NCBI GenBank assembly: GCA_963728475.1
Contig: CAVSKL010000003.1
Span: forward strand, 372,001 to 436,000
From: CAVSKL01 sp963728475 [NCBI: Candidatus Eiseniibacteriota bacterium]
Lineage (GTDB): Bacteria > Eisenbacteria > RBG-16-71-46 > JABDJR01
Length of the DNA stretch: 64,000 nucleotides
Reading direction: 5' to 3'
Below the pieces are notes generated by a model that saw only the letters and a list, made by a program, of their open reading frames with translations, was not told where the DNA came from and made no database searches. How positions within the stretch are numbered: position 1 is the first letter of the stretch; every line of letters begins with the position of its first letter. Below, one piece after another: positions 25,342 through 33,227 of the stretch. The translations under genes and the position numbers were made by a program.

Positions 25342-26336
25342 GACCGGGCCCGGACCGCGGCGCTGTCGGGAAGCCCCACCTGGCCGTTCACGATGACCGT
25401 TTCTCCGGCGGACACGCCGGGTCCGGTGATCTCGACCCGGCCCCGGTCGGCGACCCCGGTGCGCACGGTGTCCCACACCGCGATGCCCCCCCGCACCGCC
25501 GCGACTCGTGAAATGCCGGTCACGTCGTCGGTGATCACCGCCTCCGCGGGAGCCGAGAGGACGCCCCGCCGCTCGCCGACCACGATGGTGGCGGTTCCGA
25601 AGAGCCCCACCGCAGGGACGTCGAGGCCGTTGACGAGGTCGATCCGCACCGGGGCGCTGAACGCGTCGCCGGCGGCGGTGGGAAGCACACCGTGCACCGC
25701 GCCGAGGAGGCTGTCGGCCCGAGCGGAAAGCCGGACCCACGCCCGCTGGCCCGGCTTCACCCGGGCCAGGTCGCTCTGAGAGACCTCGGCCTGGAACACC
25801 GCCGATCCCGCGGCTGCGAGCTTGACGATCTCGTCCCCCTCGCCCAGCCGGTCCCCTTCGGTCGCGGCGTGGGAGAGGACCACCCCCGCCGCGGGCGCCT
25901 TGAGCACCCGCTCCACCCACTCGCGCCGGGCCAGGGCCAGCGCCGCCTTTGCGTCGGCCGAATCGGCCGCGTCCCGGGCCGAGGCCAGCATCGCCTGCGC
26001 CCCCTCCATCGCCGCCTCGCTGCTTCGCGCCACCAACCGTCCCAGCAGGTCGCCTTCCCGTACCCGGTCGCCGTCGGTCACCCGGAGTTCGGTGAGGGTG
26101 CCGGCGAAGGGTGCGCGCACCGTTTCCTCACGGAGGACCTGGGTGCGTCCGGACGCGGTCACGATGACCCGCAGGGTGTCGCGAACGATCCGCCCCAGGT
26201 CCACCGGGACCGCCGCCGCGGTGTCGCCCGCGGGCGGCGATCCGGACTCGTCGCCCTTCCCCGAGCCGCCCCCCGAGCACGCGGCCAGCGCCATCAGGAG
26301 CGCCGCGGCCAGCGCGGTGCCGGCCGGGCGGTTCAC
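25338..26336 (-). CDS. RND efflux periplasmic adaptor (MFP) lipoprotein
   Basis: 332 residues. GTG 26336 overlaps the stop of the outer-membrane channel gene, and the N-terminus is a lipoprotein signal with lipobox LAAC followed by SGGGSGKGDESG. The chain then shows the barrel-hairpin-lipoyl order of membrane fusion proteins: a half lipoyl motif VRAPFAGTLTELRVTDGDRV and its partner VLKAPAAGVVLSHAATEGDRL on either side of a short Ala-rich hairpin. Links the RND pump to the TolC-like channel. The hairpin is short (about 40 residues), as in some CusB/HlyD-like adaptors. Confidence 0.92.
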   Translation of the reverse strand: MNRPAGTALAAALLMALAACSGGGSGKGDESGSPPAGDTAAAVPVDLGRIVRDTLRVIVTASGRTQVLREETVRAPFAGTLTELRVTDGDRVREGDLLGRLVARSSEAAMEGAQAMLASARDAADSADAKAALALARREWVERVLKAPAAGVVLSHAATEGDRLGEGDEIVKLAAAGSAVFQAEVSQSDLARVKPGQRAWVRLSARADSLLGAVHGVLPTAAGDAFSAPVRIDLVNGLDVPAVGLFGTATIVVGERRGVLSAPAEAVITDDVTGISRVAAVRGGIAVWDTVRTGVADRGRVEITGPGVSAGETVIVNGQVGLPDSAAVRARS

Positions 26337-27616
26337 GGCGTCCCCCAGCGGAGGGCCCGCGCTTCCGCTTCGCGATAGGAGTAGACGGCCTGGGCGGCGC
26401 TCCGGCCCGCCTGGACCCATTGATCGAAGGCGTCCAGCACGTCCAGAACCGACCCCTCGCCCCCGCGGTAAGAACTTTCGGCTTGCAAGTAGGCCTCCTC
26501 GGCGGCGGGCACCGCGTGATTCCAGGTCGCCACCTGGCGGTAGAGGTGCTCCATGTCGCTCCGGGCGCGGGTCCAGTCGAGGCGGACCGCGCGGCGCGTC
26601 GCTTCCGTGCTCAGGCCGGCCTGCCGGGCGCTCAGCTCGGCCCGGCGCAGACGGCCCCGGTACGCCCCGAAGTCCAGGAGCGGCCAGCTGAAGTTGAGGA
26701 CGAACTCGGCTCCGCTCCCGGTTCCGGTGTTGAGGTTGGCGGGGGCCTCGGCGCCCAGGGTCGGCTCGGTACCCACGTCGGCCTCCAGGTCCAGGTGCGG
26801 CCGGCGCTCGGCCCGCACCTCGTCGATCCGGGCCAGCTCGCGCCGGTGGGTGAGCCGCGCCTCCTCCAGATCCGGCGCCGACTCCCACGAGCCCGCCGCG
26901 GGAGCCGGCGGCGGCGCCGGCGGAGGAAGCGGAGCCAGGGCGAGGCTGTCGGCGGGGGTCCGCCCCAGAAGGTCGTTCATCTCCAGGCGCCGTCCCTCCA
27001 GGCGCTGCGCGATGTCCTCCAGGTCGGCGGTCTCGCCGTCCAGGCGCACCCGCGCCCGGAGCAGGTCCCCGGCCACCGGATCGCCGGACCGGCGGCGCGC
27101 CTCGATCAGCTCCACGTAGCGCTCCAGCCGGGCCACGCCCTGCTCCGCCAAGCGCCGCTCCTCCTCCAGCCCGAGGATTCCCGCGAACCGGGTGCGCACC
27201 TCCAGATCCAGATCCGCGGCCGCCATGCGGTAGCGCGCCGTGCTCAGCATGACCTCCGCGCGGGCTCCCGAGACCCCGGCGCGGAGCCGCCCGCCGTCGT
27301 AGATGGGAAGGCCGGCGACGAGCTGGAGACGGGCGTCGCCGGAGGCGTACTTCCGGGGCGCGCCGTCGTGAAGATCGCCGTCCAGCCTCAGCGACGGCCC
27401 GAGCGCCCCCCGCGCCTCCTCCAGCCCCGCGCGCGCGACCAGGGTATCGGCGGCGGCCACCGGGAGTCCCGCGTTGGCCCGCCGCGCTTCCCGGAGCGCC
27501 TCGTCCAGGGTGAGGGGAGGTCCCGCGGACACGGTTCGCGAAGAGCAGAGCCCGAGCAGGAGAAGCGCTGCGCCTGCCACGGTTCCCGACCCGCGCATCC
27601 ATTCGAGGTCGATCAT
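26333..27616 (-). CDS. TolC-family outer-membrane efflux channel
   Basis: 427 residues from the ATG at 27616; a second ATG six codons later (MRGSG) is possible. A signal-like stretch ends in SRTVSAGPPLTL. The first domain has LTLDEALREARRANAGLP, typical of OEP repeats, and the second half repeats the pattern (LNFSWPLLDFGAYRGRLRRAEL). It is the first gene of the tolC-adaptor-RND operon, with GTGA overlaps to the adaptor, so all three should be made together. No local regulator gene sits in the operon; the promoter should lie in 27617-27790. Confidence 0.9.
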   Translation of the reverse strand: MIDLEWMRGSGTVAGAALLLLGLCSSRTVSAGPPLTLDEALREARRANAGLPVAAADTLVARAGLEEARGALGPSLRLDGDLHDGAPRKYASGDARLQLVAGLPIYDGGRLRAGVSGARAEVMLSTARYRMAAADLDLEVRTRFAGILGLEEERRLAEQGVARLERYVELIEARRRSGDPVAGDLLRARVRLDGETADLEDIAQRLEGRRLEMNDLLGRTPADSLALAPLPPPAPPPAPAAGSWESAPDLEEARLTHRRELARIDEVRAERRPHLDLEADVGTEPTLGAEAPANLNTGTGSGAEFVLNFSWPLLDFGAYRGRLRRAELSARQAGLSTEATRRAVRLDWTRARSDMEHLYRQVATWNHAVPAAEEAYLQAESSYRGGEGSVLDVLDAFDQWVQAGRSAAQAVYSYREAEARALRWGTP

Positions 27617-27790
27617 GTTGCTGACGTACTTCTCCTCACGAACGGGTATGAGATGATCTAGCAGCGGATCCGCGAACCCGCCCGGACCGGACACGGATTC
27701 GCGAGCAATTGGAGCCCTCGTAAACCATACAACTCTATCAAGTGCCTATCGGGCTCGCAAGAAAGTGGCTGGAACGGGGAGGGCTCCCAG

Positions 27791-28285
27791 TCAATCCTTC
27801 TCGTCCGCTTCCTCATTGTTCCTCAACCTACCCTCCGCGGTGAAGACCAGCTCGTGACCCCCCCCGTTCAACGTAACGTGGAGTTCGTAGGTCGGCTCTT
27901 CCTTGCTTCCGGGGACCAGATGACGCTCCGCGCTCTTGATCTTGGCTCCGGCGTACTCGGACTTGCCCAGGCTCGTGAGTACCGCCGCCGGCAACTCGCT
28001 TGCCGCCAGCGTGGTCTCTTCCTCTCTCACCACGCCCACCGTGTCCAGGAGCGCATCCACGTGACGCCCGTCAATCTTCATTTCGGCCTCGAAGAAGGTC
28101 GAGCTGTTTTCAGTTTCCTTGGAAAATCCAATAAATGTCGCCGCGTGATAATGGGTATTCAGGCTGTCCATAACCGCCGCCGGGACTTCGCCGGGCTTGA
28201 CCCTTACTTCCTTGGCCTGGGCGACGGGGATCAGAATCAGAGAAACGGCAGCCGCGAACAGGGCGCCGCGAAGCTTCATGCGCAT
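27791..28285 (-). CDS. PepSY-like (BLIP-fold) periplasmic protein
   Basis: 164 residues with a signal peptide ending in VAQA and a charged body in which two similar halves can be seen: PGEVPAAVMDSLNTHYHAATF...SSTFFEAEMKIDG and ASELPAAVLTSLGKSEYAGAKI...PTYELHVTLNGG. This two-repeat pattern is that of PepSY-like proteins, often found beside two-component genes and sometimes regulated by or acting on the sensor. ATG 28285 has AGGAGG five bases upstream. It lies 88 bp downstream of the histidine kinase gene on the same strand and may belong to the same signalling unit. Confidence 0.8.
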   Translation of the reverse strand: MRMKLRGALFAAAVSLILIPVAQAKEVRVKPGEVPAAVMDSLNTHYHAATFIGFSKETENSSTFFEAEMKIDGRHVDALLDTVGVVREEETTLAASELPAAVLTSLGKSEYAGAKIKSAERHLVPGSKEEPTYELHVTLNGGGHELVFTAEGRLRNNEEADEKD

Positions 28286-28347
28286 TGCATCCTCCTCGGT
28301 AGCGGGATGAGATATGACCCCCTCATGGTCGGAACGCGAGAGGACAC

Positions 28348-28380
28348 CTTAACAACCGAGCCCGAACTGAACCTTAACGG
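28348..28380 (-). promoter_or_regulatory. Direct repeats upstream of the PepSY-like gene
   Basis: Read on the minus strand, GTTAAGGT occurs at 28380-28373 and again at 28355-28348, 25 bp apart start to start, with a further GTT-rich stretch between. OmpR-type regulators bind direct repeats, so this may be the site of the response regulator encoded upstream. The spacing is not a clean 11 or 22 bp, so the assignment is tentative. Confidence 0.35.
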
Positions 28381-29804
28381 GGCGATTCGGGCCCCAATTC
28401 GGCCACCGGAACCTGGAGATCCCAGGTTGGATTCGACAGGGCGGGGAGCCCGAGCACGAAGCAGGCGCCGCCGGAGGGAGCCGGCCGGTAGACCACGTCG
28501 CCCCGGTGCGCCCGCGCCACCTGGCGCAGGATGGGGAGCCCCAACCCGAACCCATGGGTCTTGGCCCGGGCCTCAGAGCCTCGGAAGAAGGGATCAAAGA
28601 GGCGGTCCACTTCCTCCGGCGCCACCCCCGGCCCATGGTCCGCCACCGTGGCCTGCACTTGGGCGCCTACCAATTCGATGGTCACCTCCACCGCGTCGCC
28701 GCGCTGGGAGAATTTCAGAGCGTTGTCCACAAGATTGGTCATGGCGGAGGTAAGCAGGCTCGGGTGACCAAGGACAAGCACCTCGTCGGGCGCGGAGAGC
28801 CGCACGTCCTCGGCCCGGTCCGGCCGCGCGGCGACCTGCGCGCGGTGGACGTCACGCGCCACGTCGGCCAGGTTCACCGTCTCGAATTCTCCGGGGGGTC
28901 GGGCTCCCCCCTCGTTCAGGCGGCGCAGGAGGAGCAATGCATCGACGAGATCGTTCATGCGCTGGGCCTGAGCTCGGGCCGCGGCGATGCTCTCCGCCGC
29001 CGGGGTTCCGGGAGGTGTCGAGGAGCCGGCAAGCTCAAGTTCTCCAAGAAGGACGGTGAGGGGGGTGCGAAGCTCATGGGAGGCATCCGCAGCAAAGCGC
29101 CGCTCTCGTTGTCGCGCGTCGTCCAGTCCGGCCAAGAGCCGGTTGAACGCTGCGGTAAGCCGGTCTACCTCGTCGATGCCCGCGGGTTTGCCCAGGGAGC
29201 GCACCCCCGCCTCGGCGGACGCCGACCCGGCGCGACTGGTCATCTCCTCCAGCGGCCGCAACCCCCGGGTGGTGATGAGCCGCTCGGCCAGGACCACGAG
29301 AACGAGGAGAGGCAGGCCGGTCAGCACCAATGCCCGGATCAACGCGGCCATGTTTCGTCTGCGCCTCACGACCGAGATCGACGTTTCGACCGTGAAGCCC
29401 CTGGTCGACACGTATCGCCCATAGTGTCTCGGATCTTGCCGGCCCTTGCTTGCCATGGGGGTACCGGCGGCCGAAGAGTCCACCGCGCCGGCTACCCCCG
29501 CCCCCGCGGGCCCGGTCGTTCCAAGCACTCTCCCCTGCGAATCGTAAACAGTGAGGCGGACTCCGGCGGGGGCATCCTCCTTTACCGCATCCCAGACCGC
29601 CTCCTGCGGGCTGCTCCCGCGGGAGAGGTCCTCATCGATGTCGGCGCCGACGCCGTGAGCGGTCTGTTCCAGCTCGCGCGCTTCCTCCAGCAGCAGGACG
29701 TGGCCGGTTACCAAGACCGCGGACGCAGCGAAGATCACCATGGACGCGCCGATCGCCGCCCCGTGCAGAAGCGTGAGTCGGCTGCGGAGGGAGCGCCCGG
29801 TCAC
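28374..29804 (-). CDS. Sensor histidine kinase (EnvZ/QseC type)
   Basis: 476 residues. Two membrane helices (about 15-38 and 158-180) enclose a periplasmic sensor of roughly 120 residues; then a HAMP segment, the HisKA helix pair with ADASHELRTPL (phospho-acceptor His), and an ATPase domain with the N box (TNLVDNALKFS), G1 (DHGPGV) and G2 (GFGLGLP). GTG 29804 overlaps the stop of the response-regulator gene (GTGA). Likely autophosphorylates in response to an envelope signal and passes phosphate to that regulator. Confidence 0.93.
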   Translation of the reverse strand: MTGRSLRSRLTLLHGAAIGASMVIFAASAVLVTGHVLLLEEARELEQTAHGVGADIDEDLSRGSSPQEAVWDAVKEDAPAGVRLTVYDSQGRVLGTTGPAGAGVAGAVDSSAAGTPMASKGRQDPRHYGRYVSTRGFTVETSISVVRRRRNMAALIRALVLTGLPLLVLVVLAERLITTRGLRPLEEMTSRAGSASAEAGVRSLGKPAGIDEVDRLTAAFNRLLAGLDDARQRERRFAADASHELRTPLTVLLGELELAGSSTPPGTPAAESIAAARAQAQRMNDLVDALLLLRRLNEGGARPPGEFETVNLADVARDVHRAQVAARPDRAEDVRLSAPDEVLVLGHPSLLTSAMTNLVDNALKFSQRGDAVEVTIELVGAQVQATVADHGPGVAPEEVDRLFDPFFRGSEARAKTHGFGLGLPILRQVARAHRGDVVYRPAPSGGACFVLGLPALSNPTWDLQVPVAELGPESPR

Positions 29805-30475
29805 CGGGCAAGCTCCAGCACGTATCCTTCGCCGCGGACGGTCCGGATGAGGCCCGGGCCGCCCGCCCGACCCAGCTTCCGCCGGATTCGGCTCATGATC
29901 ACGTCCAGGCTCTCCGAGGCCGACGAGGCGGCGTCACCCCAGGCGAGGGACAAGAGCTCGTCGCGACGCACCACGCGGCCGGCCCGGGAGGCGAGGATTT
30001 CCAGCACGCGCCACTCGCGAGCGGTCATCGGGACCTGGGCCCCGTCCCGGCGCAGAACCCGGGCGGCGAAGTCGATCTCCAAGCCGTCCGTCACCAGGCG
30101 CGTCGGCGGAGCCGTTCCCTGGCGGCGGCCGAGTGCCCGCACCCGTGCGTCGAGTTCGGCGAGGGCAAAGGGCTTGCGAAGATAATCGTCGGCCCCAGCG
30201 TCGAGGCCTGCCACCCGGTCTCCCACCGCGCCGCGAGCGGTAAGGAAGAGGATGGGTACCCGCACCCCGTCCAGTCGGAGCTGGCGACAGATCTCGAGGC
30301 CGTCACCATCCGGAAGCTGGATGTCGATGATGAGAACGTCGAAGTCCTCGGTTCGCGCCAACTCGTCTCCGGTGGCGGCCCGGTCCGCTTCCCGGACCGA
30401 ATGGCCGCGGACGGTGAGGGAGCGGCGGATCAGCGAGCGAGTGGGCTCGTCGTCTTCGATAAGCAGAATTCTCAT
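29801..30475 (-). CDS. OmpR/PhoB-family response regulator
   Basis: 224 residues. The receiver domain has the acidic pocket (EDDE), phospho-Asp in VLIIDIQLPDGDG, the conserved Thr in LFLTARG and Lys in YLRKPF. The C-terminal winged helix has MTAREWRVLEILASRAGRVVRRDELL and RTVRGEGYVL. I start it at the ATG at 30475, where receiver homology begins. The same frame stays open for 126 further codons upstream, covering a separate hydrophobic segment (see next entry). Operon order is regulator-kinase-PepSY. Confidence 0.92.
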   Translation of the reverse strand: MRILLIEDDEPTRSLIRRSLTVRGHSVREADRAATGDELARTEDFDVLIIDIQLPDGDGLEICRQLRLDGVRVPILFLTARGAVGDRVAGLDAGADDYLRKPFALAELDARVRALGRRQGTAPPTRLVTDGLEIDFAARVLRRDGAQVPMTAREWRVLEILASRAGRVVRRDELLSLAWGDAASSASESLDVIMSRIRRKLGRAGGPGLIRTVRGEGYVLELAR

Positions 30476-30853
30476 TTTCGGTTTCCGCTGCAGTCTCGAG
30501 CCGGCCGGCGCCGGCCCCGCCTCGTCCGGATGGGAGGGGCAGCGCGAACCACGGGTTCGACCGGCCCCGGAGCGTGCCGAGAGTATCCGGCCGGTCGCCG
30601 GTCCGGACAACCGGGTCTTTCCGGACGGGGTCTCGATGCCGGCGCCGACGCAAGCCTCCCCGTCCGGGGTGCTCCGGCGATCGATCCCTGAGAGGCTCCG
30701 CGGGGAGAGGGCCATGCCGAGGAGTAGGAGTTTGGTGCCGAGCAGATGCCTCCAGAGTTTCTCCCAGGCGAATTGGCCGGCCCACTGGATCGTCACCGCG
30801 ACGACCGCGACGACCACCAGCCAGGCGAGGAGAAAACGGATACGGCGGCTCAC
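30476..30853 (-). other. Open frame with a membrane segment running into the response regulator
   Basis: GTG 30853 overlaps the stop of the deacetylase relic (GTGA). The frame encodes SRRIRFLLAWLVVVAVVAV, a clear membrane helix, then LWRHLLGTKLLLLGMALSP, then about 75 Pro/Arg/Gly-rich residues with no domain character before reaching the regulator ATG without a stop. I read it as the head of a small membrane protein once coupled to the deacetylase gene, whose end has been lost. A real membrane-receiver fusion cannot be excluded but would be odd. Confidence 0.35.
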
Positions 30854-31002
30854 CCCTCGAGCAGCTCGGTCAGGGAACCGAGGTCGTAGCCCGCGTCCCG
30901 GAGGTCCCGGATGATGCCGGGAAGCGCTTCGGCGGTCTGCGAGCGATCGCCGGGGAGATCGTAGCCCTAGCCGTCGTGAAGCAGCACGGTCGCGCCCGGT
31001 CG
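30850..31002 (-). pseudogene. C-terminal relic of a polysaccharide deacetylase gene
   Basis: The minus strand reads RPGATVLLHDG, a TAG stop at 30967-30969, then GYDLPGDRSQTAEALPGIIRDLRDAGYDLGSLTELLEG (given in two linked parts) and TGA at 30850-30852. This matches the C-terminal end of NodB-type deacetylases and closely parallels the tail of the intact protein at 31523-33166 (RPGAIILLHDG ... SALPKIIHRLRAEGY ... IPELLG). Upstream of about 31002 the resemblance ends, so only the last 50 codons remain, interrupted by a stop. Confidence 0.7.
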
Positions 31003-31020
31003 GCCGACACCAAGAAGAAT

Positions 31021-31522
31021 GATTATCTCCGCCCGCGACGTCCTGCTGTCAATCGTCGGTCTCCGGGGGGAAGGGGAGGTGGTTAGGGGCCAGTTAAGGT
31101 TCGAACCCCGCGGCGGTCGCGGCCGCTTCGAGGCCCCGCCGCTCGTGATCCGACGAGTTTGGTCCGGCACTTGGGCTTGGCCGGGCGGCCCGATCCGCCC
31201 GGCATCTCGCCCCCTTCACCTCGCCGGCCGGATCCCGGCAGCGGCCGGCCCTCGACCTTCGGGGTTTCCAGGAACTTTTCCGGCCATTTTGCCTACCATG
31301 GGTTGAACCGCCGACCGGCACCGGTTCCCACGGGCCCCTCTCTCGGGCACGGCCGAGTGCCGTGTGCGATCGGATCGGACCGATCACCGGAGCGTGCATG
31401 CTTCATGGCTCTCGCATACCCGGCGCCGGGGGGGCGGGTCCCTGCTTCGGCGGCGCTCGGACCCCGCGGACGGGCGGTCACGATAATCGGTACCGATCTC
31501 AAATGAATTTCCGGGGGGGCAC
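31021..31522. other. Gene-free stretch before the GT2-deacetylase gene
   Basis: About 500 bp between the deacetylase relic and the intact gene. Short frames exist on both strands but show no domain, codon or ribosome-site support. A GGTTCGAACC palindrome near 31098 resembles a tRNA T-loop but lacks the paired stem. The promoter for the plus-strand gene should lie in the last 150 bases; I see no clear element. Confidence 0.45.
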
Positions 31523-33166
31523 GTGGTCGCCATGAAGCTGCGTCGTTACGGTTCCGCCTTGCACAACCGCTTCCGCCACGGGAATGGACAGGGAACCGTA
31601 CCGCCGCCGGTGACCAGCCTGCGCCCGCGGCGCGTCTCGGTGGTCATTCCCGCACGCAACGAAGAACACCTGATCCGCACCTGCATCGACTCCGTCCTCG
31701 CCCAGGACTATCCCGGCGACCTTGAGGTCATAGTCGTGGACAATGGGAGCTCCGACCGCACCGCGGAGCACGCCTACCGTTCCGGCGTGCGGGTGGTGGG
31801 CGAACCCCGCCCCGGGTACGTCGTCGCGCTCATGGCCGGGTTCCGGGAAGCCAGCGGGGACATCGTCGCGACAACCGACGCCGACACCGTCGTCCCGGCG
31901 AACTGGATCTCGCGAATCGCCTGGGAGTACGAGAACAATCCGGATGTAGTGGCAGTCGGCGGGGCCATTCATTTTCACGACCCGAACTGGCGGGGCTGGC
32001 TGTTCACCCGGCTGCTGCTCCCGGTGCTTACGCGTCTCGATGCGACCAGCCCTGCCGGAGCGCATCTCTGGGGAGCCAACTTCTCCGTCCGCCGCGACGT
32101 GTTTCAAAGCGCCGGCGGCTGGAGCACCGACTTCAATCTCCAGGCGGACACGGAGCTTTCGGAACGCCTTCGCCGCTACGGGCGCGTGGTGCGTGTTGAG
32201 GACCTTCGAGTCTCGTCTTCCTGTCGCCGGTGGAACCACTCGCTCCTCCACAGCATGTTCCTCTATGCATCCAATTTCGTGTGGTTCCGGATCACCCGAC
32301 GGCCGCTATGGCATGAATTTCCGGAGATCCGGGAACTGCGGAACCTCATTCCCGCCGGGAGACCGCGCAGGAGATTCACCGTGCGGACCGGCGCCATTGC
32401 CGCGGTCGGCTTGATCCTGTTGGGGCTCGTCGGCTACGTGGCGTGCACCCCCTGGTCGAGCGCGTTCGGGAAGACCTATTGGCAGACCGCGGACACCGGC
32501 CGCGTCCTTGCGCTCACGTTTGACGATGGCCCCAACGGACCCTACACGAACGAGGTGCTCGACATCCTGCAGCGCGAGCAGGTACGGGCCACCTTCTTCC
32601 TGATCGGGGAGAACGTCCGTCTCTACCCGGACGTGGCCGCCCGTATCGCCAGGGAAGGCCACGCGATTGGTAATCACTCCGACACGCACCCCTTCGCCTT
32701 CGGGCTAGATCCTGTCCCCCTCCTGCGAGCACAGCTGGACCGGGCCGAAGAGACGATCCACTCCGCGACTGGGATCTACCCGCGGCTGTTCCGCCCGCCG
32801 CAGGGGATTCGCTCCCCCTGGCTGATGGAGACGCTGAAACGGGACTCGCTGGTCACTGTGACCTGGGACGATGCACCGAGGGATTGGTTGCATTATCCGG
32901 CGTCGCGCCTGGTGGAATCAACGGTTCGGCGCGCCCGCCCGGGAGCGATCATCCTTCTTCACGACGGGCTCAATTTGGACCATCCTGCCGATCGGAGCGC
33001 CACCGTCTCCGCGCTGCCCAAGATCATTCATCGGCTGCGCGCGGAGGGGTATTCGTTCGTGACCATTCCGGAGCTGCTCGGGTGCGAGTCGTCGTTGGCC
33101 GACTGGCCGGTGGCGGCGCCGAAGCGCGCAGGGTCGACGGGCGGCCGCGGGGGCGGTCGCCGGTGA
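31523..33166 (+). CDS. Bifunctional GT2 glycosyltransferase / polysaccharide deacetylase
   Basis: 547 residues. Family-2 glycosyltransferase domain (about 33-250) begins VSVVIPARNEEHL and has VDNGSSD, the metal-binding DADT and a QADTELSERLRR segment. A membrane helix follows at about 290-312. The NodB deacetylase domain (about 325-525) has LTFDDGPNGP with the catalytic/metal Asp pair, NHSDTHPF for the metal histidines, RPPQG and RPGAIILLHDG. Such fusions build and trim surface polysaccharide or chitin-like oligomers. GTG 31523 or ATG 31532 could be the start; the site GGGGGGG is poor for both. It sits divergently beside a relic of a second deacetylase gene. Confidence 0.9.
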   Translation: MVAMKLRRYGSALHNRFRHGNGQGTVPPPVTSLRPRRVSVVIPARNEEHLIRTCIDSVLAQDYPGDLEVIVVDNGSSDRTAEHAYRSGVRVVGEPRPGYVVALMAGFREASGDIVATTDADTVVPANWISRIAWEYENNPDVVAVGGAIHFHDPNWRGWLFTRLLLPVLTRLDATSPAGAHLWGANFSVRRDVFQSAGGWSTDFNLQADTELSERLRRYGRVVRVEDLRVSSSCRRWNHSLLHSMFLYASNFVWFRITRRPLWHEFPEIRELRNLIPAGRPRRRFTVRTGAIAAVGLILLGLVGYVACTPWSSAFGKTYWQTADTGRVLALTFDDGPNGPYTNEVLDILQREQVRATFFLIGENVRLYPDVAARIAREGHAIGNHSDTHPFAFGLDPVPLLRAQLDRAEETIHSATGIYPRLFRPPQGIRSPWLMETLKRDSLVTVTWDDAPRDWLHYPASRLVESTVRRARPGAIILLHDGLNLDHPADRSATVSALPKIIHRLRAEGYSFVTIPELLGCESSLADWPVAAPKRAGSTGGRGGGRR

Positions 33167-33227
33167 GGTGAGACCCTTCGGGTTCCCACCGGGCGGCCCG
33201 GCGTGGGCGCCGGGGAAGGACGGATCC

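Noticed and set aside
31090-31115. GGTTCGAACC, resembling a tRNA T-loop
   Set aside because: No 5-bp T-stem, acceptor or anticodon arm can be drawn around it on either strand.
31159-31506. Possible 115-codon gene upstream of the GT2-deacetylase
   Set aside because: No ribosome site, hydrophobic pattern or family motif; Pro/Gly/Arg-rich composition as in random GC-rich frames.
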